A stretch of 64,000 bases of DNA from Pseudomonadota bacterium (GCA_021779835.1 JAJXZX010000009.1:59617-123616), one strand, 5' to 3'. Counted from the first letter of the stretch, positions 1 through 9,048 are shown. The notes: generated by a model from the sequence alone, not told the origin. Numbers and translations: made by a program.

Positions 1-9
1 TTTTTCGCC

Positions 10-384
10 TCAGCTGATAAGGTCGTTGTATTCGTCTTCGTCCATGAACTGGTCGATCACGGCCGGATCATCGACTTTCATCTTGAAGAACCACGCATCG
101 CCCAGCGGGTCTTCGTTCACCAGGCCGGGGTTGTCGGCGACCTTGGTGTTGACCTCGACAATCTCGCCATCGATCGGGGCGAGGATGTCAGAGGCGGCCT
201 TGACGCTTTCGATCACCACGACCTCATCGCCCGAGGCGACCATCACGTCGATGTCGGGCAGCTCGACAAACACCACATCGCCAAGCTGGGTCGCGGCGTG
301 CTCGGTGATGCCTACGACGATGATATCACTGCCATCTTCGCCCTTTTCCGCGCGCAGCCATTCGTGATCTTCGGTGTATTTCAT
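10..384 (-). CDS. gcvH: Glycine cleavage system H protein
   Basis: Lipoyl carrier of the glycine cleavage complex, which shuttles the methylamine group from the P protein to the T protein. The 124-residue product begins MKYTEDHEW, the usual H-protein start, although the frame stays open upstream. The lipoylation site is in ESVKAASD, with Lys62 as the modified residue. It follows gcvT by 10 bases on the same strand, so both are probably one transcript under the glycine riboswitch further upstream. The P-protein gene would lie beyond the left edge. Full length, nothing broken. Confidence 0.95.
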   Translation of the reverse strand: MKYTEDHEWLRAEKGEDGSDIIVVGITEHAATQLGDVVFVELPDIDVMVASGDEVVVIESVKAASDILAPIDGEIVEVNTKVADNPGLVNEDPLGDAWFFKMKVDDPAVIDQFMDEDEYNDLIS

Positions 385-394
385 GGGGTCCTCA

Positions 395-1525
395 TCAGCG
401 TTTGTAGGTTGTGGGTTGGAAGGGCATCGCGGCGACCGTCGCGGGCAGACGTTTGCCCCGGACCTCAGCGTAAACCGTTGTTCCGGCGGCGCAAAGAGAG
501 GCTGGCAGGTAGCCCATCGAAATCGGTGCGCCGAGCGAGGGGCCGAAGCCGCCAGAGGTGATGTGGCCGATCGCCTCGCCTCCCTCGGGGCCCGCGAAAA
601 GCTGGGTGCCGTCGCGCATCGGGGCGCGGCCTTCGGGCAGCAGGCCGATGCGCAGGCGGCTGGGGCTTTGGGCGAGTTCGGCAAGGATGCGGGGCGCGCC
701 TGGGAAGCCGCCTGCGCGTAAGCCATTGGCGCGGCGTGATTTCTGGATCGCCCAGCTGAGGTTCCCCTCAATGGGGGAGGTGGTGGTGTCGATGTCGTGG
801 CCGTAAAGGCAGAGGCCCGCTTCAAGCCGCAGGCTGTCGCGGGCGCCTAGGCCGATCGGTTGCACGGCGGCGTTGGCGAGCAGCGCGCGGGCAAAGGCGG
901 TGGCGTTGTCGGCGGGGAGGGAGATTTCAAAGCCGTCCTCGCCGGTGTAGCCAGAGCGCGAGACCCAGAGTTCGACCGCGCCCCAGTGGAGCGTGGCCAC
1001 ATCCATGAAACGCATCGCGGCAGCACCGGGGGCGAGGGTCTCCAGCACGCCCTCTGCGGCGGGGCCTTGCAGCGCCAAAAGCGCGCGTTCGGGCAGTTCG
1101 GTGATCTCACAGGCACCGGCAAGATGGGCGCGCATGTGGGCAGCGTCGGCCTCTTTGCAGGCGGCGTTCACCACGACGAAAAGGTGATCGCCCCGGTTGG
1201 CAACCATCAGGTCATCAAGGATGCCACCATCGGGGGCGGTGAAAAGGGCGTAGCGCTGGCGGCCCTCTGGCAGCGCCAAAATATCAACCGGAACAAGGGT
1301 TTCCAGCGCGGCGGCGGCATCAGAGAGGCGACCGGAGCGGGGGCGCAGGATGACTTGGCCCATGTGACTGACGTCGAAAAGCCCAGCGCTGGCGCGGGTG
1401 TGCAGGTGTTCTTTCAGCACCCCGGCGGGGTATTGCACCGGCATTTCATAGCCCGCGAAGGGGACCATTTTTGCGCCAAGTGCGAGGTGGAGGTCGTAAA
1501 GAGCCGTGCGTTTCAGGTCGGCCAT
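395..1525 (-). CDS. gcvT: Glycine cleavage system T protein (aminomethyltransferase)
   Basis: Transfers the methylene group of the H-protein-bound aminomethyl unit to tetrahydrofolate and releases ammonia. The 376-residue product has the family N-terminus (TALYDLHLALGAKMVPFAGYEMPVQY), a GLFDVSHMGQ segment near residues 49-57 and the GGILDDL segment near residue 100 that carries the conserved acidic residues. The length matches bacterial GcvT. It is the first gene after a tandem glycine riboswitch about 75 bases upstream, and gcvH follows. Confidence 0.95.
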   Translation of the reverse strand: MADLKRTALYDLHLALGAKMVPFAGYEMPVQYPAGVLKEHLHTRASAGLFDVSHMGQVILRPRSGRLSDAAAALETLVPVDILALPEGRQRYALFTAPDGGILDDLMVANRGDHLFVVVNAACKEADAAHMRAHLAGACEITELPERALLALQGPAAEGVLETLAPGAAAMRFMDVATLHWGAVELWVSRSGYTGEDGFEISLPADNATAFARALLANAAVQPIGLGARDSLRLEAGLCLYGHDIDTTTSPIEGNLSWAIQKSRRANGLRAGGFPGAPRILAELAQSPSRLRIGLLPEGRAPMRDGTQLFAGPEGGEAIGHITSGGFGPSLGAPISMGYLPASLCAAGTTVYAEVRGKRLPATVAAMPFQPTTYKR

Positions 1526-1597
1526 GCCGCCCCCCTTATATCACGCCGGTCATAAGTGTCCCGGCACCGTTAAGGCAGGCAAAAGCCCGCGTTCCGA

Positions 1598-1768
1598 TGC
1601 CCCCTCTGTCCTTTCGCCTGAGATCGTTATCCCTTCGGCGCCCTTCTGCAGGGTCTCTCCAGAGTCCGTGTGTCAGAACGGTCCTTTGCGCCTGAGAGTT
1701 TACCGGGGCGGTTGCTCCTTCGGCACCAGCCGGGGTTTGGGCCCCGCCGGGTTCTCCCGGTTCTGACG
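1598..1768 (-). promoter_or_regulatory. Tandem glycine riboswitch (gcvT motif)
   Basis: Read on the minus strand, two similar aptamers follow each other. The first (about 1675-1768) has CGGGAGAACCCGG, then GTGCCGAAGGAGCAA and CTCTCAGGCGCAAAGGAC. The second (about 1600-1670) has CTGGAGAGACC, then GCGCCGAAGGG and TCTCAGGCGAAAGGACAG. The GGAGAG, GCCGAAGG and CTCAGGCAAAAGGAC blocks are hallmarks of the gcvT motif class. It ends about 75 bases before gcvT, so glycine probably switches the gcvT-gcvH operon on. The expression platform was not resolved. Confidence 0.93.
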
Positions 1769-1910
1769 CTCATGGCTTAGCGGGCCACGATTGGACTGGC
1801 AAGGGGGATGTTTTGAAAGCGGCATGTCGAGGGGCTCGGGCGACATTTGCGCAGGGGGCGGAAATTGGGGGCAAGCCGTTGTGGCGGCTCAATTTTTGCG
1901 ATGTGTTTTT

Positions 1911-1939
1911 CGTATGTAAATCGTATGTTTTTCGTATGT
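1911..1939. repeat. Three CGTATGT direct repeats at 11-bp spacing
   Basis: CGTATGT occurs at 1911-1917, 1922-1928 and 1933-1939, a period of exactly 11 bp, each copy followed by an A/T-rich tetranucleotide. This places the copies on one face of the helix, as for an operator array. The repeats lie in the 502-base gap between the divergent gcvT and the gene starting at 2028. Apart from the riboswitch, these repeats and the short motif at 1995, nothing else was recognised in that gap (1526-2027). The bound protein is unknown. Confidence 0.5.
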
Positions 1940-1994
1940 ATGATTGTGCGGCGTCTGGATTGATGCGGCGTGCCTGTGGGCTGCGGTTGCGGTT

Positions 1995-2016
1995 GAGTAT
2001 TTTTGCCAAGAAGAAA
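1995..2016 (+). repeat. Short intergenic motif GAGTATTTTTGCCAAGAAGAAA
   Basis: An A/T-rich island of TATTT, a short spacer and CCAAG-AAGAAA in GC-rich sequence, just before the gene at 2028. A related form, TATTTGCACCAAAGCAAAT, is on the minus strand at 18903-18924. From memory, similar short motifs recur between genes in Rhodobacteraceae, but the role is unknown and only two copies were noticed here. Confidence 0.35.
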
Positions 2017-2027
2017 TTGGGGGCGGG

Positions 2028-2594
2028 ATGGAACATGTGTTTTTCGGCTATGGGTCACTGGTGAACCGGCGGACGCATGACTATGCCCCGGCGCTGCCCG
2101 CGCGGGTTTCGGGCTGGCGGCGGGTGTGGCGCGCGACGGGGCACCGGCAGTTGGCGTTTCTGAGCGTTGCGCCGGATGCGGATTGCGAGATCGAGGGGCT
2201 GGTGGCGGCGGTTCCGCGCGGCGATTGGGCGGCGCTGGACGCGCGCGAGTTTGCCTATGCGCGGGAGCCGCTGGCGGCGGGGGCAATCTGGCATGGGTTG
2301 GCGGGTGCGGCGAGGGTGCAGATTTACGCGGTGCCGGAGGACGGGGTGGCGCGGGCGCTGGCGGATCATCCGATCTTGCTGAGTTATCTGGATGTGGTGG
2401 TGCAGGGCTTTGCGACGGAGTTCGGGGACGAAGGGGTGGCGCGGTTCTTTGCCACTACGGCAGGTTGGGAGGCGCCGATTCTGGATGACCGCGCGGCGCC
2501 GCGATATCCGCGCGCGCAGCAGTTGACGGACGCGGAGCGCGCGCTGGTTGACGGGCATCTGGCGGCATTGGGCGCGGCACGGATCAGCGGTTAG
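2028..2594 (+). CDS. Gamma-glutamylcyclotransferase-fold protein (AIG2/GGCT type)
   Basis: Small predicted cytoplasmic enzyme of the gamma-glutamylcyclotransferase superfamily, whose members cyclise gamma-glutamyl groups to 5-oxoproline. The 188-residue product starts MEHVFFGYGSLV. The GYGSL loop (residues 7-11) binds the gamma-glutamyl group, and Glu74 in DAREFAYARE fits the catalytic acid. The start at 2028 was chosen because the GYGSL motif normally lies within the first ten residues and a G-rich site (GGGGGCGGG) precedes it. The natural substrate cannot be told from sequence. Confidence 0.75.
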   Translation: MEHVFFGYGSLVNRRTHDYAPALPARVSGWRRVWRATGHRQLAFLSVAPDADCEIEGLVAAVPRGDWAALDAREFAYAREPLAAGAIWHGLAGAARVQIYAVPEDGVARALADHPILLSYLDVVVQGFATEFGDEGVARFFATTAGWEAPILDDRAAPRYPRAQQLTDAERALVDGHLAALGAARISG

Positions 2595-2685
2595 ACCTGC
2601 GGTTACGGCATGGCTGAACGTGCCCGTTCTTATGGACAAAAGCGGGCCATTGTGAAACAGGATGCGCAACAGGAGTTTTGCCCAA

Positions 2686-4008
2686 ATGACCGTTACCCGC
2701 TTCGCGCCCTCGCCCACCGGCTTTATCCATGTCGGCAATCTGCGCACTGCGCTAATGAACTATCTGATCGCCCGTAAGGCGGGCGGCACGTTCATCCTGC
2801 GTCTGGACGACACGGATCAGGAGCGGTCGAAGCAGGAATATGCCGACGGGATCATGGAAGATCTGGAGTGGCTGGGTCTGACCTGGGACAGGTTGGAGAA
2901 GCAGTCGCTGCGGCTGGATCGCTATGCCGAGGCGGCGGATGATCTGCGCGCCAAGGGGCGGTTTTACGAGGTGTTCGAGACGCCGGTCGAGCTTGACCTG
3001 AAGCGCAAGAAGCAGCTGAACATGCACAAGCCGCCGGTTTATGACCGCGCCGGGCTGCATCTGTCGGCTGCGGAAAAAGACAAGCTGCGCGCTGAGCGGG
3101 CGCCTTATTGGCGGTTCCTGCTGGATCAGGAGCGGATCGAGTGGACAGACGGTATTCTGGGGCCGATCTCGATTGATGCGGCGTCGGTTTCGGACCCGGT
3201 GATGGTGAAGGCGGATGGGCAGTGGCTATACACCTTTGCCTCGTCGGTGGATGACAGCGACATGGGCGTGACGCATATCGTGCGCGGCGCGGACCATGTC
3301 ACCAACACCGCGACGCAGATTCAGATTATCGAGGCGCTGGGTGGCAAGGTTCCGGCGTTCGCGCATCACAGCCTGCTGACCGGGCCGCAGGGTGAGGCGC
3401 TGTCGAAGCGGTTGGGCACGCTGAGCCTGCGCGATTTGCGGGCGGGCGGGATCGAGCCGATGGCGCTGTTGTCGCTGATGGCGCGGTTGGGATCGTCGCA
3501 GCCGGTGGAACTGGTGGGATCGCTGGACGAGTTGATCGCCACGTTCGATCTGTCAAGCTTTGGCGCGGCACCAACCAAGTTTGACGCGGACGATCTGAAG
3601 CCGTTGACGCGCGCCTATGTGCAGGGTCTGCCGTTCGCCGCGGTGGCAGAGCGGATTGCAGCCCTTGGCGTGCCCGCCGATCAGGCCGAGGCGTTCTGGC
3701 GCGTGGCGAAGGACAATATCGACGTGCGCGGCGATCTTGAGGGCTGGTGGCACCTGTTCCGCGACGGGGCGGAGCCGATGATTGATGCCGAGGATGCCGA
3801 TTTCGTGCGGCAAGCGGTGGCGATGCTGCCGGCGCGGCCTTGGGGGCCTGCGACGTGGAGCGAGTGGACCGCTGCGGTGAAAGAGGCTACGGGGCGCAAG
3901 GGCAAGGGGCTGTTCATGCCGCTGCGCAAGGCGCTGACGGGCCAAGCGCACGGGCCGGAGATGGCCGAAGTGATGCCGCTGATGCAGAAGATCCGCGCGC
4001 AGGGGTAA
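2686..4008 (+). CDS. gltX: Glutamate--tRNA ligase
   Basis: Charges tRNA with glutamate. The 440-residue class I synthetase shows the HIGH-type motif as FIHVGN (residues 13-18) and the KMSKS-type motif as ALSKR (about 239-243). AGGAG ends about 11 bases before the ATG at 2686, and RFAPSPTG follows at residue 5 as in other GltX. Alphaproteobacteria often carry two GltX paralogues, one specialised for tRNA-Gln, and this window cannot say which this is. It is convergent with the ligase gene that ends at 4019. Confidence 0.93.
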   Translation: MTVTRFAPSPTGFIHVGNLRTALMNYLIARKAGGTFILRLDDTDQERSKQEYADGIMEDLEWLGLTWDRLEKQSLRLDRYAEAADDLRAKGRFYEVFETPVELDLKRKKQLNMHKPPVYDRAGLHLSAAEKDKLRAERAPYWRFLLDQERIEWTDGILGPISIDAASVSDPVMVKADGQWLYTFASSVDDSDMGVTHIVRGADHVTNTATQIQIIEALGGKVPAFAHHSLLTGPQGEALSKRLGTLSLRDLRAGGIEPMALLSLMARLGSSQPVELVGSLDELIATFDLSSFGAAPTKFDADDLKPLTRAYVQGLPFAAVAERIAALGVPADQAEAFWRVAKDNIDVRGDLEGWWHLFRDGAEPMIDAEDADFVRQAVAMLPARPWGPATWSEWTAAVKEATGRKGKGLFMPLRKALTGQAHGPEMAEVMPLMQKIRAQG

Positions 4009-4018
4009 GCCCCGCGCG

Positions 4019-5566
4019 TTACGCCTTGCCGCGTAGCAGGCGGCGCAGGATCTTGCCCGAGGCGGATTTCGGGATCGCGTCGATCAGGGCGAGCCTGCGG
4101 ATCTGTTTGTAATGCGCGATGTGGGGGGCAAGGTGGGCCTGCACCTCTGCCAGCGTGACGATGGCGCCGGGTTTGGTCACCACCCAAGCCATCGGCAATT
4201 CGCCCGCTTCATCATCCGGCACCCCGATCACGGCGACGTCTGCGACGGCGGGATGGGTGACGATAATCGCCTCCAGCTCTGCCGGGGGGACTTGGAAGCC
4301 TTTGTATTTTATCAACTCTTTCACGCGATCGACGACGAACATGTAGCCGTCTGCGTCGATGCGGGCGATGTCGCCGGTTTTGAGCCAGCCGTCGGGGGTA
4401 AGTGTCGCCTGGGTTGCCTTAGCGTTGTTGAGGTAGCCCACCATGACCTGCGGGCCTTTCACCCAAAGCTCGCCCACCTCGCCGGGGGCTGCGTCTTGGC
4501 CGGTTTCGGGATCGACGATGCGCGACAGAGTGGAGGGGGCGGTGACGCCGGAGGCGCCGGGGCGGCCGCCGCCTGGGGGAGTAAAGTGGCTGATCGGGCT
4601 CATCTCTGTCATGCCGTAGCCTTGCACGACGGCGCAGCCAAGACGGGCGGCGGCGACCTGGGTCAGGTCCGCGCCCAAGGGGGCCGCGCCGGAGAATACG
4701 CCGGTCAGGGACGACAGGTCGAATTGATCGACCATCGGGTGTTTTGCCAGCGCCAGCACGACCGGGGGCGCGACGAAGAAGCGCTTCATGCGGTGGGTCT
4801 GGATCATGCGCAGCGCGACCTCAAGATCGAAGCGCGGCAGGGTGACGAGCGTGCCGCCTTTGGCGAGGTAGAGGTTCATCAGCACCTCTAGTCCGTAGAT
4901 GTGGAAGAAGGGCAGGAAGGCCAGCGTGGCCCCGGCATCGCCGTCAAGCACGTCGGTGGCTTGGGCGACGTTGGCGACGAGGTTGCGGTGGGTCAGCATC
5001 ACGCCCTTGGGCAGGCCGGTGGTGCCGGAGGAATAGGGCAGCACCACGATATGCGTGGCAGTATCGACCGGAGTGTGGTCGGTTTGCGGGGTGCCCATGA
5101 GGGCGGAAAGCGGGGTCGTGCCCTCGGCGGTGCCAATGGCGATAAGGTCGGTGACGCAGGTGCCTGCAATCGCTTTGCGCGCGGTGTCGAGAACGGCGGG
5201 ATGGGCGATCAGCATCTCGGCGCGGGAGTCGTTGAGCTGATAGCGGATCTCATCCTCGGTGTAGGAGGGGTTGATGGTGGTGACGGTGGCGCCGGCGTAG
5301 GCGATGCCGTGGAAGATGCCGGCATATTCGGGCACGTTGGGCGCAAGGATGGCGATGGTGTGGCCCGGCCCGAGGCCGCGCGCGGTAAGGCCGCCGGCAA
5401 GACGCTGGATGGTGTCGATCACCTGATTTCCGCTAAGCGTATGGCCGTCAAGCGCGTCGATCAGCGCGGGTTTGTCGCCCAACATGCGCAGACCGTCCAG
5501 CACGACATCGGTGATGGTGCGGTCGGAAATCGCCACATCGGGTAGCGGGCTTTTATAGATGTGCAT
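4019..5566 (-). CDS. AMP-forming acyl-CoA/4-coumarate-CoA-type ligase
   Basis: Adenylate-forming enzyme that activates a carboxylic acid with ATP and joins it to CoA. The 515-residue product has the phosphate-binding loop YSSGTTGLPKG (178-188), YGMTEMSP, GELWVKGPQVMVGYLNN, GWLKTGDIA, and the C-terminal catalytic Lys505 in SASGKILRR. The organisation resembles 4-coumarate-CoA ligase and medium-chain fatty acyl-CoA ligases. No beta-oxidation or aromatic genes adjoin it, so the acid is not predicted. It sits between gltX (convergent) and nadE (same strand, about 105 bases upstream). Confidence 0.88.
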   Translation of the reverse strand: MHIYKSPLPDVAISDRTITDVVLDGLRMLGDKPALIDALDGHTLSGNQVIDTIQRLAGGLTARGLGPGHTIAILAPNVPEYAGIFHGIAYAGATVTTINPSYTEDEIRYQLNDSRAEMLIAHPAVLDTARKAIAGTCVTDLIAIGTAEGTTPLSALMGTPQTDHTPVDTATHIVVLPYSSGTTGLPKGVMLTHRNLVANVAQATDVLDGDAGATLAFLPFFHIYGLEVLMNLYLAKGGTLVTLPRFDLEVALRMIQTHRMKRFFVAPPVVLALAKHPMVDQFDLSSLTGVFSGAAPLGADLTQVAAARLGCAVVQGYGMTEMSPISHFTPPGGGRPGASGVTAPSTLSRIVDPETGQDAAPGEVGELWVKGPQVMVGYLNNAKATQATLTPDGWLKTGDIARIDADGYMFVVDRVKELIKYKGFQVPPAELEAIIVTHPAVADVAVIGVPDDEAGELPMAWVVTKPGAIVTLAEVQAHLAPHIAHYKQIRRLALIDAIPKSASGKILRRLLRGKA

Positions 5567-5671
5567 TGCGGCTCTCCCCTTGGCCTACGCGGGGGCATTC
5601 GCCCTCTCGCCTGACGAAGGTAGCAGGACGGGCGTGTTTGGCCAGCCGTTTTATCGCGTGGCGCGGCCGCT

Positions 5672-7330
5672 TTAGCTTGGGTCGCGCCAGCGGTTGACGA
5701 TGGGATAACGGCGGTCCAGCCAGAAGGCGCGCGCGGTGAGGCGGGTGCCGGGGGCAGACTGGAAGCGCTTGTATTCCGATATGTAGAGCAGGTGTTCGAC
5801 CCGCTTGACGGTGGCGCGATCAAAGCCTTGCGCGACGAGGTCGGCGACGGAGGCCTCGTTTTCCACCAGACCTTCCAGGATGGCGTCGAGCACCTCGTAG
5901 GGCGGCAGGCTGTCCTGATCGGTCTGGTCGGGGCGCAGTTCGGCGGAGGGCGGTTTTTCGATCACGCGGAGCGGGATCACCTCGGTTGCCGGGCCCTGCA
6001 TCCACGGGCGGTGGTTGCGGTTGCGCCAGCGGCAGGTTTCAAACACGCGGGTTTTGTAGAGATCCTTGATCGGGTTATAGCCGCCGTTCATGTCGCCATA
6101 AATCGTGCAGTAACCAACTGCCATTTCGGATTTGTTGCCGGTGGTCAGCAGCATGGCGCCGGTCTTGTTCGACAGCGCCATCAGCAGGAGCCCGCGCAGG
6201 CGGGACTGGATGTTTTCCTCGGTAATCCCCGGCTCGGTTCCGGCGAAGAGGGGGGCGAGGGCATCAGTCACGGCGGCTTGCGGGCCGGAGATGGCGACGG
6301 TGTCAAACTTGGTGCCCAGCGCATGGGCGACGGCGGCAGCGTCTTCCAGCGAATGGGCCGAGGTGTAGGCGGAGGGCAGCATGACGCAATGCACGTTTTC
6401 GGCGCCGATCGCGTCGGTGGCGATGGCGGCGACAAGGGCGGAATCGATGCCGCCGGAGAGGCCGAGCAGCACCTTTTTGAAACCGGATTTGCCAAGGTAG
6501 TCGCGCAAGGACAGGACCATCGCGTGATAGTCTTGTTCCCACGCGTCGGGCTGTGGGGTTAGCGTGCCGGGGATCGCGCGCCAGCCGTCATCGGTGCGCT
6601 GGAAGTCGAGGTGAGCCACCGCCTCCTCCATCGCGGGCATTTGCAGCGCGAGGTGGCCGCCGGGGTTCAGCGCGAAGCTGGCGCCATCGAACACCTGATC
6701 GTCCTGCCCGCCGACGGTGTTGAGATAGACCAGCGGCAGCCCGGTTTCGATCACGCGCGACACGGTGACATTCATGCGCAGGTCGAGTTTGTGACGGCGA
6801 TAGGGCGAGCCGTTGGGGATCATCAGGATTTCAGCGCCGGTTTCGGCGAGGGTTTCGGCGACATCCTCATACCACGCATCCTCGCACACCGGGGTGCCGA
6901 TGCGCAGCGGGCCGATGCGATAGGGGCCGGAGATCGGGCCTGCGTCGAACAGGCGGACCTCGTCGAACACGTCATCGTTGGGCAGGTGGTGTTTGAGAAG
7001 GCGCGCTGCGACCTTGCCGCCTTGCAGGATGAAATAGGCGTTATAAAGCCGCCCGTTTTCGGCATAGGGGCCACCGATGCCCAGCGCGGGACCATCGGCG
7101 CAGTCCGCCGCGAGCGTGTCGATCGCGCGCATTGCATGGGCGTGAAAGGCGGGCTTCATCACCAGATCCTGCGTCTGGTAGCCGGTCACGAACATCTCTG
7201 GCAATGCCACGAAATCGGCGCCTGCATCGCGCCCCGCCTCCCAAGCGGCGCGCGCCTTGGCGGCATTGGCGTCGATGGCACCAACGGTCGGGTTCAACTG
7301 GGCAAGCGTCAGGCGAAAGCGGTCGGTCAT
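5672..7330 (-). CDS. nadE: Glutamine-dependent NAD(+) synthetase
   Basis: Makes NAD from deamido-NAD, ATP and glutamine-derived ammonia. Of 552 residues, the N-terminal nitrilase-type glutaminase domain shows the triad Glu45 (LPEMF), Lys113 (LLKHHLPN) and Cys149 (VCEDAWYED). The synthetase domain begins with the ATP-binding loop SGGIDS at 292-297. The start MTDRFRLTLAQLNPTVG is the family N-terminus; 15 further in-frame codons upstream were not used. It is divergent from the MORN gene at 7488. Confidence 0.94.
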   Translation of the reverse strand: MTDRFRLTLAQLNPTVGAIDANAAKARAAWEAGRDAGADFVALPEMFVTGYQTQDLVMKPAFHAHAMRAIDTLAADCADGPALGIGGPYAENGRLYNAYFILQGGKVAARLLKHHLPNDDVFDEVRLFDAGPISGPYRIGPLRIGTPVCEDAWYEDVAETLAETGAEILMIPNGSPYRRHKLDLRMNVTVSRVIETGLPLVYLNTVGGQDDQVFDGASFALNPGGHLALQMPAMEEAVAHLDFQRTDDGWRAIPGTLTPQPDAWEQDYHAMVLSLRDYLGKSGFKKVLLGLSGGIDSALVAAIATDAIGAENVHCVMLPSAYTSAHSLEDAAAVAHALGTKFDTVAISGPQAAVTDALAPLFAGTEPGITEENIQSRLRGLLLMALSNKTGAMLLTTGNKSEMAVGYCTIYGDMNGGYNPIKDLYKTRVFETCRWRNRNHRPWMQGPATEVIPLRVIEKPPSAELRPDQTDQDSLPPYEVLDAILEGLVENEASVADLVAQGFDRATVKRVEHLLYISEYKRFQSAPGTRLTARAFWLDRRYPIVNRWRDPS

Positions 7331-7487
7331 GGCATCATCCTTGGTCGCAAAACGTTCTAGCAGACTGGCGCGCAAGGGAAAGCCGATTGATGGCGAAACG
7401 CTTGTCAGCGCTGGGGGCCTCCTTTACCCTTGCGGCAACGGCCCCTGGGGGGGGCACGAAGGAATGGCCGTCAGGGGGCGTCACGTG

Positions 7488-8969
7488 GTGAAAAAGTCGG
7501 GCGGGAATGCGGCGCGCGCTGGCGTGGCCGCGCTATTGATCGGGGTCGCAACCCTTGCGGGCGCGCAGGCCAACGATCAGGTGCAAACCAAGCAATACGA
7601 CGATGGCGGGGTCTATAAAGGCACCTTCAAGGACGGCATTCAGGACGGCAAGGGCACCTATACGCTGCCCAACGGCTACACCTACACCGGCACTTGGGTG
7701 AATGGGCAGATCGACGGCCAAGGCGTTGCGCATTTCCCCAACGGCTCGATCTACGAGGGCACGTTCAAGCAGGGCAAGCCGGACGGCAAGGGCAAGATCA
7801 CCACGGCGGATGGCACCAGCTATACCGGCGATTGGGTGGCGGGGCAGATGACCGGGCAAGGCACGATCCGCTATGCCAATGGCATGACCTATACCGGCGG
7901 GTTTGTGAACGCGGTGCAGACCGGGCATGGCCGGATGGAGCGGTCGGATGGTTATGTCTACGACGGCGACTGGGCCAATGGCGTGCAGCAGGGCAAGGGC
8001 AAGATCACCTATCCGGACGGCACGACCTATGAGGGCGATCTGGTCAACGGGCAGCGCGAGGGCAAGGGCACGCTGACGATGCCGGACGGGCTGATCTATG
8101 TCGGCACCTGGAAGGACGGGCAGACCAACGGCACCGGCAAGCTGACGCAGCCCAACGGCGACGTCTATGACGGCCCCTTCGTCAACGGCAAGCGCGAGGG
8201 CAAAGGCCATGTCACGCTGGCCAATGGCGATACCTATGACGGCGATTTCGTCGCAGATCAGCGGCAGGGGCAAGGCACGTTGCGCGGTAAGGATGGCTAT
8301 CTTTACCAAGGCGACTGGCTAGAGGGGCGCATCGAGGGACAGGGAACCGTCACTTACCCGGACCACTCGGTCTATACCGGAGCGTTCAAGAACAACGTGG
8401 CCGAGGGTCAGGGCAAGATCACCTATGCCGATGGCTCGACCTATGAGGGCGGCTGGGTTGGCGGCGTCATCAATGGCACCGGCACCGCGCATTTCGCCAA
8501 TGGCGTGGTCTATGTCGGCGGCTTCAAGGATGCCAAGAACGATGGGCAAGGCGTGCTGACCGCGCCGGGCGGCTACCGTTATGACGGGCAATGGGCCAAT
8601 GGGTTGCGTGAGGGCGATGGCACCGTCACCTATGCCGATGGCTCGATCTACACCGGGAAATTCGTGGACGGGAACCGCGAGGGTCAGGGCACCTTCTCGA
8701 TGCCGAATGGGTTCAAATATATCGGCGAATGGAAAGCGGGCGCGATCAACGGCAAGGGGGTTGCGACCTATCCGAATGGCGACACCTATGACGGCATGTT
8801 CAGCGACGGCAAATTGCAGGGTCAGGGCACGATCCACTATGCCAGCGGCGAGCAGGCGAGCGGCGTGTGGGACAATGGCAAGCTGACCGGATCAGACAAG
8901 GTGGCGCCGGATGCCTCTGGCACGACGCCGCCAGCGGAAGGGGGCGCTGTGCCTGCGCCGGGAAACTGA
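7488..8969 (+). CDS. Exported protein of 18 MORN repeats
   Basis: From a GTG start the product is about 493 residues: a signal-peptide-like N-terminus (KKSGGNAARAG, then a hydrophobic run to LAGAQA), then 18 nearly uniform 23-residue MORN repeats and a partial 19th, then a short Pro/Ala-rich tail. The repeat core is Y-x-G-x-W/F-x-x-G-x-x-x-G-x-G followed by P/A-N/D-G. GTG at 7488 (or 7485) is preferred because AGGGGG lies about 10 bases upstream and the signal peptide then starts correctly; ATG 7464 is an alternative. MORN sheets bind membranes or proteins in other systems, but the function here is unknown. Probably periplasmic. Confidence 0.85.
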   Translation: MKKSGGNAARAGVAALLIGVATLAGAQANDQVQTKQYDDGGVYKGTFKDGIQDGKGTYTLPNGYTYTGTWVNGQIDGQGVAHFPNGSIYEGTFKQGKPDGKGKITTADGTSYTGDWVAGQMTGQGTIRYANGMTYTGGFVNAVQTGHGRMERSDGYVYDGDWANGVQQGKGKITYPDGTTYEGDLVNGQREGKGTLTMPDGLIYVGTWKDGQTNGTGKLTQPNGDVYDGPFVNGKREGKGHVTLANGDTYDGDFVADQRQGQGTLRGKDGYLYQGDWLEGRIEGQGTVTYPDHSVYTGAFKNNVAEGQGKITYADGSTYEGGWVGGVINGTGTAHFANGVVYVGGFKDAKNDGQGVLTAPGGYRYDGQWANGLREGDGTVTYADGSIYTGKFVDGNREGQGTFSMPNGFKYIGEWKAGAINGKGVATYPNGDTYDGMFSDGKLQGQGTIHYASGEQASGVWDNGKLTGSDKVAPDASGTTPPAEGGAVPAPGN

Positions 8970-9012
8970 GCGGCAGCACGGGGCTGTGGCGGGAACCGGC
9001 TGTTGGTATTTC

Positions 9013-9036
9013 AGCGCATTTCGCGCTTTTCTTTTC
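9013..9036 (+). terminator. Small intrinsic terminator after the MORN gene
   Basis: AGCGC (9013-9017), a 5-base loop and GCGCT (9023-9027) form a short stem followed by TTTCTTTTC. It is 40 bases downstream of the MORN stop and just before the leu leader promoter. The stem is only 5 bp, so termination may be partial. Confidence 0.45.
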
Positions 9037-9048
9037 GGGAATCACCCG

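Noticed and set aside
7488..8969. 69-base periodic repeats suggesting a CRISPR or tandem DNA repeat
   Set aside because: The repeats encode MORN units in frame, with many synonymous differences, so this is a protein repeat and not a CRISPR array.
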